This document shows positions 31,914 to 38,393 of a DNA stretch of 38,393 nt, in pieces. The stretch comes from Candidatus Equimonas enterica. GTDB taxonomy: Bacteria; Bacteroidota; Bacteroidia; Bacteroidales; Bacteroidaceae. How positions within the stretch are numbered: position 1 is the stretch's first letter; each line of letters starts with the position of its first letter. Position numbers and translations under genes: made by a program. Where the stretch lies: contig JAGHRU010000157.1 of assembly GCA_018066225.1 (NCBI GenBank), positions 1 through 38,393 on the forward strand. The letters run 5' to 3'. The notes beneath the pieces are model-generated. The model saw only the letters and a program-made list of their open reading frames with translations, had not been told where the DNA came from and did no database searches.

Positions 31914-32732
31914 CTATCGCGTGCCTCGTGCTGCCGTCAGGTAGGCCTTGGCAGTGCCGAAGCGCAGGTTGAGGTCGAGGCGTACAGGCAGATGCGCCTT
32001 GTCGTTGGTGATGTAGAACTTCACGATTTCCTTCTCCTTCTTGCCGCCTTCCCGCTCGAGATACGAGAAGACGAGGCAGCGGTAGGTCTTGCCTGTGCCC
32101 TCCACGGTGAAGTTTTTCTCTCCGATGTAGCAGAAGGTGCGCTGTTGGCATTTGTTGCCTTCTACGAGGTTGAAATTGACGCGGTGGCCTTTCTTCCACG
32201 AAGCGGTGTTGAAGGAGCGCGAGCGCAGCATCATCGAGAGCATGTCGTAGGCGCAGGACACGGTGGCGGAGGCACGTTGCAGCGCGCCACCATCGCGGCG
32301 GTAGGTCATGCTGACATGGCACTTACCGCCCGGATAGGTGTAGCGCACGTCCTCCTGCCGCAGCGTGCCGCCCTCGAAGGCGTGCTTGCTGTAAAAGAGC
32401 GGCGTGAGATCGCTCTGGCTCACATAGGAGGTGAGCGTGTCGCGCATGGTGAAGTAGCGGTCGTATTTGGCTGCTGTGCGCGTCACGAGACGGGTGCGGT
32501 AAGCGGGCTTGCCACCGTAGGTGCTGCTGGTGACATTCCATGTGGCAGAGCCTACCTTGAGCCACACAAACTTCCAGTTGAAGTAGAGGTCATAGGAGAG
32601 GGTCTCGCCGCTGCGAAAGGCGATGCCTGTCGTGCCGCACTGTGCCGAGGCAGAGAGCGAGGCGAGAAACATACAAAGGGCAATCAGGCTACCGCTGACC
32701 ACGCTGCTGCAGGCGTTGCAGATTGCGCTCAT
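31914..32732 (-). CDS. DUF3108 domain protein, exported
   Basis: The chosen ATG at 32732 gives a 272-residue protein with a signal sequence, MSAICNACSSVVSGSLIALC then MFLASLSASAQ, and a signal peptidase I site after ASA, leaving Gln at +1. The mature part is beta-rich (GETLSYDLYFNWKFVWLKVG, KYDRYFTMRDTLTSYVS, LPVRLDLNLRFGTAKAYL) and matches the DUF3108 pattern, a periplasmic or outer-membrane-associated family of unknown function. An ATG 12 codons upstream would only lengthen the basic n-region. The 5' end overlaps the 3' end of the preceding lipoprotein gene by 44 nt in another frame, so the genes are tightly linked and probably coupled. The N-terminal Gln fits the Bacteroidetes preference for signal peptidase substrates. 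Confidence 0.8.
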   Translation of the reverse strand: MSAICNACSSVVSGSLIALCMFLASLSASAQCGTTGIAFRSGETLSYDLYFNWKFVWLKVGSATWNVTSSTYGGKPAYRTRLVTRTAAKYDRYFTMRDTLTSYVSQSDLTPLFYSKHAFEGGTLRQEDVRYTYPGGKCHVSMTYRRDGGALQRASATVSCAYDMLSMMLRSRSFNTASWKKGHRVNFNLVEGNKCQQRTFCYIGEKNFTVEGTGKTYRCLVFSYLEREGGKKEKEIVKFYITNDKAHLPVRLDLNLRFGTAKAYLTAARGTR

Positions 32733-34650
32733 GCGCCGTGGAGCGTTTCTTGTTGTTGCTGCTGTCATTGGGGGAGGTCATGAGTTGTTGAGGCTTCTGC
32801 TGCGTGAGCGGCAGTGCGTTGAGGCGCCATGTCTGGTCGTAGTCCCAGTCGGCTTTCAGGTCGAGGGCAGTGGGGTTATAATAGACGGCCTCTGCCTTGG
32901 TGCGTGTAGCCCAGATGCCAGCGTCCCACTCGCCGTTGTCGTTGGCGTCGTCGTAGGCACGGAGGTAGTAGGTAGCGGGATTGACGTAGTAAAACTCGGC
33001 GATGCCGCTCTGCGGACGCACCTCGTAGGCCACCTTGCCTGTGCCATCGAGCAGCGCGACGCGCAGCGTAGGTGGCGCATCGGGCAGCGTGACGAAGAGG
33101 GTGGCGAAGGCAGCGTCGGGAGCGACGGTGATGTCGCTCTGGAGCACCTCATTGGTGAGGCCGAGGATGCTGACCACTGCTGCCGAATCCACCTCGAGGC
33201 GATACTGCGTCGCAGGCTGCCACGCCGCACGCAGACGGCGGGCAAGGATGTTGTGCGGCACGCTATCGAGCACGAAAGGCACGGGGCAGTAGGTCGTGTC
33301 GATGCGCTGCAAGAGGCGGATGCGCTGCGTGTCGCAGGTGTCGATGGGCTGCGAGAAGGTGAGCAGCGTGCTGCCGCTAGCGGGCATGGGATTGGGTATG
33401 TTGTGCTTGATGGTGAGGCGTGGCGTGGGCGGCGTCTCGTCGGAGTAGTCGCCGCGCTTGTGGCGTTTCTCGCGCGCCTTTTCCCACTTGGCCAATTCTT
33501 CAGCCTGCATCTTCTCTCGCCGCTCGTAGGGCACTTTGGGGCGCAGCTCGAGGGTGTCGGTCTGCCACGTCACGCTCCCGAGCGTGTCGTCCCACATCTC
33601 GTAGGAATAGGCGATGGCGAGGGAGTCGCGACAGACCAGCGCAGCGTCGCGCAGATAGTAGGTGATGGTGTCGAGATGCGCACTGCGCTGCTCCACGAGG
33701 CTGCGTGCGGCGTCGAAGCCGATGCCGCTGACCACGGGCACACGCTGGCCGGGGGCGGTGAAGTAGGCGGTGAAGTGCTCGGGCTCTTCGCGCTGCGCCT
33801 TGAGCAGATAGCGGGGCTGGGCGGCTTCGCGGAAGGCGAGCAGCGTGATGTCGTCTGGCGTGAAGTGGGTGTAGGGTATGACGCGGATGTCGTCCCACCG
33901 CAGGCTATCGACCCACAGCGTGTCGTAGCGCACATCGGGATAGGCTCCCGTCGTGATTTCCTCTTCAGACCAGCCTATCGTCTCTCCCTTGTCCGAGAAG
34001 CGGTAGTCGCCGTCCATGTCCTGCAAGGCATAGATGCGGTAGGGGCGGTCGGCAGCCACGCCCTTGATGCTGAAATAGCCCTGGCGGTCGGTGCGGGCCA
34101 CGCGGTCGAAGGCGCGAGCGGTGAAGGCGCTGTCCGAGAGGTCGCTGTGCAGGCCGACGAGGATGCCTTGCAGCGGCTCCAGGAGGTCGGCCGAGAGCAC
34201 ATGGCCTGCCACCTGCATGGTGTCGGTCTGCTCACCGGTGGAGAAGATGTAGGTGAAATGTCCCAAGGGGTTGTCCTCGGTGGCATCGGTGATGGCGTCG
34301 CTGAAATCGACGGTATAGGTCAGTCCCGGGCGTATGGTGTCGAGCAGCGTGACGCTGACGCGCTTGCCGTCGGTCTTGACTTCGGGCTGCTCCGTCTGCG
34401 GTGGCGACACGATGATTTTGTCCTGTGCATCGGCCACATTCACGCGCTCGTCGAAGAGGAGCGTGATGCGTGTCTTGCCCCGCCGCAGATGGGCGGCAGC
34501 AAGGTCCTGTGGCGAGGTCATGCCGACGATGCGCGGCGGTGTCTCGTCGTAAGGGCCGCCGTCGGGGCCGCTGCCTGGATTGGCGCAGGAGGCGACGGCG
34601 AGCAGCAGGGCGATGAGGCCGAGGGTGAGGAAGGAGTAGCGATGGCGCAT
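32689..34650 (-). CDS. Ig-like (Big_5-type) lipoprotein
   Basis: The 653-residue protein starts MRHRYSFLTLGLIALLLAVA and then SCANPGSGPDGG, a lipoprotein signal with Cys22. The block PYDETPPRIVGMTSPQ and the following strands (TRITLLFDERVNV, KIIVSPP) fit a bacterial Ig-like domain of the SbsA type, known as an N-terminal domain in a conserved Bacteroidetes lipoprotein. A region near 140-225 resembles a carboxypeptidase-regulatory-like beta domain (LQGILVGLHSD, GYFSIKGVAADRPYRIYALQ). The C-terminal part repeats that theme (YYLRAYDDANDNGEWDAG). It is probably periplasmic or at the outer membrane, with a structural or carbohydrate-related role. Function unknown. The gene is 24 nt after the GH3 gene and overlaps the DUF3108 gene. 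Confidence 0.82.
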   Translation of the reverse strand: MRHRYSFLTLGLIALLLAVASCANPGSGPDGGPYDETPPRIVGMTSPQDLAAAHLRRGKTRITLLFDERVNVADAQDKIIVSPPQTEQPEVKTDGKRVSVTLLDTIRPGLTYTVDFSDAITDATEDNPLGHFTYIFSTGEQTDTMQVAGHVLSADLLEPLQGILVGLHSDLSDSAFTARAFDRVARTDRQGYFSIKGVAADRPYRIYALQDMDGDYRFSDKGETIGWSEEEITTGAYPDVRYDTLWVDSLRWDDIRVIPYTHFTPDDITLLAFREAAQPRYLLKAQREEPEHFTAYFTAPGQRVPVVSGIGFDAARSLVEQRSAHLDTITYYLRDAALVCRDSLAIAYSYEMWDDTLGSVTWQTDTLELRPKVPYERREKMQAEELAKWEKAREKRHKRGDYSDETPPTPRLTIKHNIPNPMPASGSTLLTFSQPIDTCDTQRIRLLQRIDTTYCPVPFVLDSVPHNILARRLRAAWQPATQYRLEVDSAAVVSILGLTNEVLQSDITVAPDAAFATLFVTLPDAPPTLRVALLDGTGKVAYEVRPQSGIAEFYYVNPATYYLRAYDDANDNGEWDAGIWATRTKAEAVYYNPTALDLKADWDYDQTWRLNALPLTQQKPQQLMTSPNDSSNNKKRSTAHERNLQRLQQRGQR

Positions 34651-34674
34651 AGATGAGGGGAGAGATTGAAGGGG

Positions 34675-36183
34675 CTAACGGTTCATGGCGAGCACCGCGT
34701 CGATGATGGTGCGGTCGTTAGAGAGACGCGGCACTTTGTGCTGCCCGCCGAGTTTGCCGCGCGAAGCGAGCCAGTCGTGGAAGAGGCCGTCGCGCGCCAC
34801 CACGAGTTCGAGGCGTTGCAGCGTGAGGTCTTTGTAGCGCTTGGCTTCGTAGTCGCTGTTGATGGTTTGCAGGTGCTTATCGAGCAGGTCGGCGAAGGCT
34901 TCGGCATCGGCAGGCGGCGTAGTGAACTCCACCACCCACTGGTGGCGACACTTGCCCGCGTCGTCCATGAAGACGGGGGCGGCGGTGTAGTCCCTGACGC
35001 TCGCGCCTGTCTCGGCGCAAGCGTAGCGCAGGCCTTGCTCGGCGTTATCGACCATGAGTTCCTCGCCGAAGGCGTTGATGAAGCACTTGGTGCGCCCCGT
35101 GATGACGAACTTGTAGGGGTCTTTCTGCGTGAAGCGCACCGTGTCGCCTATCTGGTAGCGCCACAGGCCGCAGGAGGTGGTGATGACCATGGCGTAGGTC
35201 CTGCCCACCTCTACGCCCCAGAGCGGCACGATGGTGGGATCGACATTGCCCACTTCCTCCAAGGGTATGAACTCGTAGAAGACGTCATAGTCTATCATCA
35301 GCAGCATGGCGGGGTCGGCGAGGTCGTCTTGCAGGCCAAAGATGCCTTCGGAGGCGCTGTAGGTCTCCATGTAGTGCATCTTCGTGCTGCGTATGAGGGC
35401 TTTGTACTGCTCGCGGTAGGGCGTAAAGGCCACGCCGCCGTGGAAGAAGACTTCGAGGTTGGGCCATACTTGGTCGAGGCTCTCGGCACCGCTGATTTCC
35501 ATGACGCGCGTCAGCACCGACATCATCCACGAGGGCACGCCAGAGAGGTTGCTGACGTTGGCACCCACGGCCATGCGGGCGATGCGCTCACGCTTCTCTT
35601 CGAAGTCGGCCAAGAGGGCGGTCTGCTTGTCGGGAATACGCACGAGGCGCACCAGCGGGCTGACATTCTCGATGAGTATGGCGCTGAGGTCGCCCACGAG
35701 CGAATGGCGCAGGTTGAAGTTGGGCTGGTGGCTACCGCCTAAGATGAGTGCTTTGCCCTCGAAGAGGCGGCTCTCGGGGTTGCTGCGCAGATAGAGGGCC
35801 ACAGCGTCAGCACCGCCAGCATAGTGTATGCGTCGGAGGCCTTGCCGACTCACGGGGATGAACTTCGATTTGTCGTTGGTCGTGCCGCTCGACTTGGCGT
35901 ACCACTTCACGTTGCCACGCCAGAGCACGTCGCGCTCGCCGTGTCGCATGCGCTCGATGTCTTGCTTGATGGTGTCGTAGTCGGCCAGCGGCACAGCGGC
36001 CGCAAAGGCTTCGTAGGAATGTAGACTGCCATAGGCATAACGCTTGCCCTGTACGGTACTCTTCGCGCTGTCGATGAGGCGGGCGAGCACATTGCGTTGT
36101 ATGCGCTCCGCATCGGTGGCATAGCGGCCGATGGCACGCAAGCGGTGGGCATAATAAGCGCGGACGATGGAGGTGAGAGCCAC
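34675..36183 (-). CDS. GH3 auxin-responsive-promoter family protein (acyl-adenylating)
   Basis: GH3 proteins of the ANL superfamily adenylate a carboxylic acid and may couple it to an amine; in plants the substrates are hormones, in bacteria they are unknown. The 502-residue protein shows AKSSGTTNDKSKFIPVS (ATP-binding loop), YSASEGIFGLQDD, VVPLWGVEVG-like blocks (here IVPLWGVEVGRTYAMVITTS), RYQIGDTVRF and FINAFGEELM, all GH3 hallmarks. A GTG start at 36183 (VALTSIVRAYYAHRLRAIGRYA) is preferred: the 21 extra codons from the ATG at 36246 reach into repeat copy D and lack family similarity. A promoter with perfect spacing lies upstream at 36340-36370. It would head the minus-strand run. Substrate unknown. 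Confidence 0.9.
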   Translation of the reverse strand: MALTSIVRAYYAHRLRAIGRYATDAERIQRNVLARLIDSAKSTVQGKRYAYGSLHSYEAFAAAVPLADYDTIKQDIERMRHGERDVLWRGNVKWYAKSSGTTNDKSKFIPVSRQGLRRIHYAGGADAVALYLRSNPESRLFEGKALILGGSHQPNFNLRHSLVGDLSAILIENVSPLVRLVRIPDKQTALLADFEEKRERIARMAVGANVSNLSGVPSWMMSVLTRVMEISGAESLDQVWPNLEVFFHGGVAFTPYREQYKALIRSTKMHYMETYSASEGIFGLQDDLADPAMLLMIDYDVFYEFIPLEEVGNVDPTIVPLWGVEVGRTYAMVITTSCGLWRYQIGDTVRFTQKDPYKFVITGRTKCFINAFGEELMVDNAEQGLRYACAETGASVRDYTAAPVFMDDAGKCRHQWVVEFTTPPADAEAFADLLDKHLQTINSDYEAKRYKDLTLQRLELVVARDGLFHDWLASRGKLGGQHKVPRLSNDRTIIDAVLAMNR

Positions 36184-36231
36184 GGTGTAGAAGGGGGTTA
36201 AGTGTGAGTGTGTGAAGACGGATAACGATAT

Positions 36232-36329
36232 GGGCAGACACGCCAAACGCTCTGCCCTTGTCGTGCGCTTGGTCTGGGCAGATAGTGTCGCGCGTCTGGG
36301 CAGATAGTTTTAAGGGGCATAGTCTGCCC
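36232..36329. repeat. Copy D of the CTATCTGCCC repeat family
   Basis: GTCTGGGCAGATAGT occurs twice in direct orientation (36272-36286 and 36294-36308), each containing GGGCAGATAG, the reverse complement of the core word in copies B and C. Short stems pair GGGCAGA (36232-36238) with TCTGCCC (36251-36257), and GGGCAGA (36298-36304) with TCTGCCC (36323-36329). Unlike the other copies, it lies upstream of both flanking genes, inside the predicted GH3 5' leader. Copies of the flanking words make the apparent N-terminal extension of GH3. Confidence 0.7.
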
Positions 36330-36339
36330 TTGTGAGGTG

Positions 36340-36370
36340 CAAAGATAGGGCATTTTTGTGAGATAGCAAA
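36340..36370 (-). promoter_or_regulatory. GH3 promoter with -33 and -7 elements
   Basis: On the minus strand TTTG (36370-36367) is followed after 19 nt by TATCTTTG (36347-36340). Both elements and the spacing fit the Bacteroidetes primary-sigma promoter. The predicted transcript would start near 36333 and run through repeat copy D for about 150 nt before the GTG at 36183. Confidence 0.75.
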
Positions 36371-36390
36371 ATATTTCCTGTTTTTCACTT

Positions 36391-36419
36391 TTTGCTCTCC
36401 GAAAAATGCCTTAACTTTG
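36391..36419 (+). promoter_or_regulatory. cysS promoter
   Basis: TTTG at 36391-36394 and TAACTTTG at 36412-36419, separated by 17 nt (slightly short of the usual 19-21). The -7 box lies 22 nt before the cysS ATG. It is divergent from the GH3 promoter. Confidence 0.65.
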
Positions 36420-36441
36420 CACACGAAAACCTAAAATTATT

Positions 36442-37944
36442 ATGAGCGAAACCAGTATCATACGACCTTTGCAGGTCTATAACTCCCTGACGCGCCGCAA
36501 GGAGCGTTTCCGCCCCCTGCACGAAGGGCGCGTCGGCATGTACGTCTGCGGCCCCACGGTCTATGGCGATGCCCACTTGGGGCACGCACGGCCTGCCATC
36601 ACCTTCGACCTCCTCTTCCGCTACTTGCAGCACATCGGCTACAAGGTGCGCTATGTGCGCAACATCACCGACGTCGGCCACCTTGAGCACGATGCCGATG
36701 AGGGCGAGGACAAGATAGCCAAGAAGGCACGCCTCGAGCAACTCGAGCCGATGGAGGTGGCGCAGTACTACACCAACCGCTTCAACGAGGCGATGCGCCA
36801 ACTCGGCGTGTTGCCGCCCTCAATAGAGCCACACGCTACGGGGCACATCATCGAGCAGCAGCAACTTGTGCAGCAGATCCTCGACGCTGGCTATGCCTAC
36901 GAGAGCAACGGCAGCATCTACTTCGATGTGGAGAAGTACAACGCCGACCACCGCTACGGCATACTCTCGGGACGCAACATCGAGGACGTGCGCGACGCCT
37001 CGCGCGAACTCGACGGCGTGGGCGAGAAGCGCCATCAGGTCGATTTCGCCCTCTGGAAGAAGGCACAGCCCGAGCACATCATGCGCTGGCCCTCACCCTG
37101 GAGCGACGGCTTCCCCGGCTGGCACTGCGAGTGTACGGCCATGGGGCGCAAATACTTAGGAGAGGAGTTTGACATCCACGGCGGCGGCCTCGCCCTCATC
37201 TTCCCCCACCATGAGTGTGAGATAGCACAGGCTGTGGCCGCTATGGGACATCCGATGGTGCGCTACTGGATGCACAACAACATGATTACCATCGAAGGTA
37301 AGAAGATGGGCAAGTCCTACAACAACTTCATCACCCTGCCCCAGTTCTTCTCCGGCGACCACGAGAAACTCGAGAAGGCCTACGCGCCGATGGTCATCCG
37401 CTTCTTCATCCTGCGAGCCCACTACCGCAGCACTGTCGATTTTGGCAACGAAGCCCTGCAAGCCTCGGAGAAGGGACTCGAACGCCTCTACGACGCCCTC
37501 GCAGCCCTCGACCGCATTACGCCCGAGACAGCAGGCGCGCTCACCGAGACGTATGCCGACGAACTGGCCGAGCGCTGCTATGAAGCCCTCGACGACGACC
37601 TCAACTCACCCGTCTGCATCAGCCACCTCTTTGAGGCGTGCCGCACCATCAACAGCCTTGCCGACCACAAGCAGACCATCACCCCCGAGGGTCTGGAGCG
37701 TCTGCGCTGGGTGATGCACACGTTCATCTACGACATACTCGGCATCCAGCCCTCTGCTGCCGCCGCAGGCACTGACGAGAGCCGCGAAAAGGCGTTCAGC
37801 GGCGCTATCGACCTGCTGCTCGACCTGCGTGCCAAGGCCAAGGCCGCCAAGGACTGGGCGACTTCCGACCGCATCCGCGACGAACTCGCAGCCCTCGGCT
37901 TCGAGGTCAAGGACACCAAGGACGGCGCCGTGTGGAAGATATAG
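36442..37944 (+). CDS. cysS: Cysteine--tRNA ligase
   Basis: CysRS activates cysteine with ATP and charges tRNA-Cys in the cytosol. The 500-residue class I synthetase has [19 protein letters not shown], which includes a zinc-ligand Cys36 and the HIGH-type HLGH (45-48). The middle block [10 protein letters not shown] through [18 protein letters not shown] supplies the other zinc ligands. The KMSKS loop is KMGKS at 288-292. The C-terminal DALR-like helical domain and the small anticodon-binding end ([26 protein letters not shown]) are complete. The start [10 protein letters not shown] follows the promoter closely. A strong terminator lies 38 nt after the stop. Confidence 0.98.
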   Translation: MSETSIIRPLQVYNSLTRRKERFRPLHEGRVGMYVCGPTVYGDAHLGHARPAITFDLLFRYLQHIGYKVRYVRNITDVGHLEHDADEGEDKIAKKARLEQLEPMEVAQYYTNRFNEAMRQLGVLPPSIEPHATGHIIEQQQLVQQILDAGYAYESNGSIYFDVEKYNADHRYGILSGRNIEDVRDASRELDGVGEKRHQVDFALWKKAQPEHIMRWPSPWSDGFPGWHCECTAMGRKYLGEEFDIHGGGLALIFPHHECEIAQAVAAMGHPMVRYWMHNNMITIEGKKMGKSYNNFITLPQFFSGDHEKLEKAYAPMVIRFFILRAHYRSTVDFGNEALQASEKGLERLYDALAALDRITPETAGALTETYADELAERCYEALDDDLNSPVCISHLFEACRTINSLADHKQTITPEGLERLRWVMHTFIYDILGIQPSAAAAGTDESREKAFSGAIDLLLDLRAKAKAAKDWATSDRIRDELAALGFEVKDTKDGAVWKI

Positions 37945-37982
37945 GGCGGCGCATCGCCTTGCATCATTGCAGCCACTAATAG

Positions 37983-38026
37983 CAGTTCTGCCCAAGTCCG
38001 AAAGGGGACTTGGGCAGAACTGTTTT
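37983..38026. terminator. Intrinsic terminator after cysS
   Basis: A perfect 17-bp stem (CAGTTCTGCCCAAGTCC, 37983-37999, with 38006-38022) with a 6-nt loop is followed by TTTT (38023-38026). It is 38 nt after cysS and also faces the convergent PD-(D/E)XK gene ending at 38053. The stem includes TTCTGCCC but not the full CTATCTGCCC core, so it is kept apart from the repeat family. Confidence 0.8.
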
Positions 38027-38052
38027 CGTCTTTGGGCTGTCGCTGTGGCAGA

Positions 38053-38393
38053 CTATTGCTTCGTGATGCGTTCTATGCGGCAGGTGTGCTGCTTGCTGTC
38101 CCTGTCGTAGCTGATGCCCACGAGCAGAATGTCGGCGGAGAACGGCTTTAAGATTTCGGGATAGTCGCGCTCGCGGATTTGGTCGATGGCGGTCTCGGCG
38201 GCGGTGTCCCATTTGAGTTCTATCACCAAGGCGGGATAGGAGGAGAGGGGACGGGGTAGATAGACGATGTCGGCATAGCCCTTGCCCGTGGGCAACTCCT
38301 GTATGTCTTGATAGTCGTCGATGGCGGTGAGATAGGCCATGCGGACGACCGAGCGCAGTGCCTGCTCGTTGTTGTAGAAGTTGGGGGCGACCT
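38053..38393 (-). CDS. PD-(D/E)XK nuclease-like C-terminal domain of a DUF1703-type AAA protein (partial)
   Basis: The frame stays open to the window edge (…APNFYNNEQALRSVVRMAYLT), so the 5' part is outside and the internal ATG at 38340 is not the start. The visible 113 or so residues include GKGYADIVYLP and YPALVIELKWD, giving the Asp and ExK residues of a PD-(D/E)XK fold, and ILLVGISYD near the end. This matches the C-terminal domain of the large Bacteroidales family with an N-terminal AAA-ATPase-like domain and DUF1703. These genes are numerous and mobile-looking in this order, and their function is not established. Confidence 0.82.
   Translation of the reverse strand, partial: VAPNFYNNEQALRSVVRMAYLTAIDDYQDIQELPTGKGYADIVYLPRPLSSYPALVIELKWDTAAETAIDQIRERDYPEILKPFSADILLVGISYDRDSKQHTCRIERITKQ

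Noticed and set aside
36184-36246. ATG start for GH3 at 36246
   Set aside because: The 21 added residues reach into repeat edge sequence; GTG at 36183 aligns better with the family N-terminus.
37983-38026. cysS terminator as a fifth repeat copy
   Set aside because: It shares TTCTGCCC and hairpin form but not the CTATCTGCCC or ACTATCTGCGCA cores, so an ordinary terminator is simpler.
1-38393. tRNA, rRNA, CRISPR array, insertion sequence or prophage
   Set aside because: No cloverleaf, rRNA-like stretch, spaced repeat array, transposase or phage gene was recognised.

Overview
The window is GC-rich chromosomal DNA from a member of the Bacteroidales, most likely Prevotella-like. The grounds are the Bacteroidetes-type -7 promoter boxes (TAnnTTTG), the absence of clear Shine-Dalgarno sites, a surface protein ending in the short tail GVYVKNGRKFIVK, a BspA-type leucine-rich-repeat protein, a large dapB-linked signal peptidase I, and a DUF1703-type PD-(D/E)XK protein. 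The family assignment is an inference; no rRNA or tRNA gene is present to confirm it.

Layout. 1-1541 (+): the end of a repeat-containing surface protein and a 54-residue acidic small protein. 1542-1902: a gene-free stretch packed with hairpins. 1903-5798 (-): dapB, a TPR lipoprotein and lepB. 5896-10615 (+): ychF, an lgt reading frame fused to a thioredoxin-like lipoprotein, and two glycosyltransferases (GT2-like and GT11 fucosyltransferase-like). 10745-14152 (+): a cytosolic-looking LRR protein and an M3 oligopeptidase lipoprotein, each behind its own promoter box. 14396-18089 (+): flippase, polymerase-like membrane protein and GT4. 18194-26239 (-): the facing half of the glycan region (polyprenyl-phosphate sugar phosphotransferase, nucleotidyltransferase-like protein, WecG/TagA-type GT, two GT4 enzymes, two acetyltransferase fragments), then an EEP-family membrane protein and a rhomboid protease. 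26286-36183 (-): mutS, a SpoU methyltransferase, sufE, an M28/glutaminyl-cyclase-like lipoprotein, pdxB, a DUF3108 protein, an Ig-like lipoprotein and a GH3 protein. 36442-37944 (+): cysS. 38053-end (-): a partial PD-(D/E)XK protein.

How it works together. Most of the window serves the envelope. LepB, Lgt and the glutaminyl-cyclase-like enzyme process exported proteins. The flippase, polymerase-like protein, initiating phosphotransferase and about six glycosyltransferases fit a capsule, O-antigen or exopolysaccharide pathway assembled on undecaprenyl phosphate. The rest is housekeeping: lysine/cell-wall precursor synthesis (DapB), mismatch repair, Fe-S assembly, PLP synthesis and tRNA charging.

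Most notable. (1) An intergenic repeat family built on CTATCTGCCC / ACTATCTGCGCA forms hairpins at four sites (around 1.8, 14.2, 18.1 and 36.3 kb); at two of them it runs into the end or apparent start of a gene. (2) A single uninterrupted frame joins Lgt to a lipoprotein signal and a cysteine-less thioredoxin fold, so enzyme and possible substrate share one polypeptide. (3) Two acetyltransferase fragments flank a glycosyltransferase and look like recombination scars.
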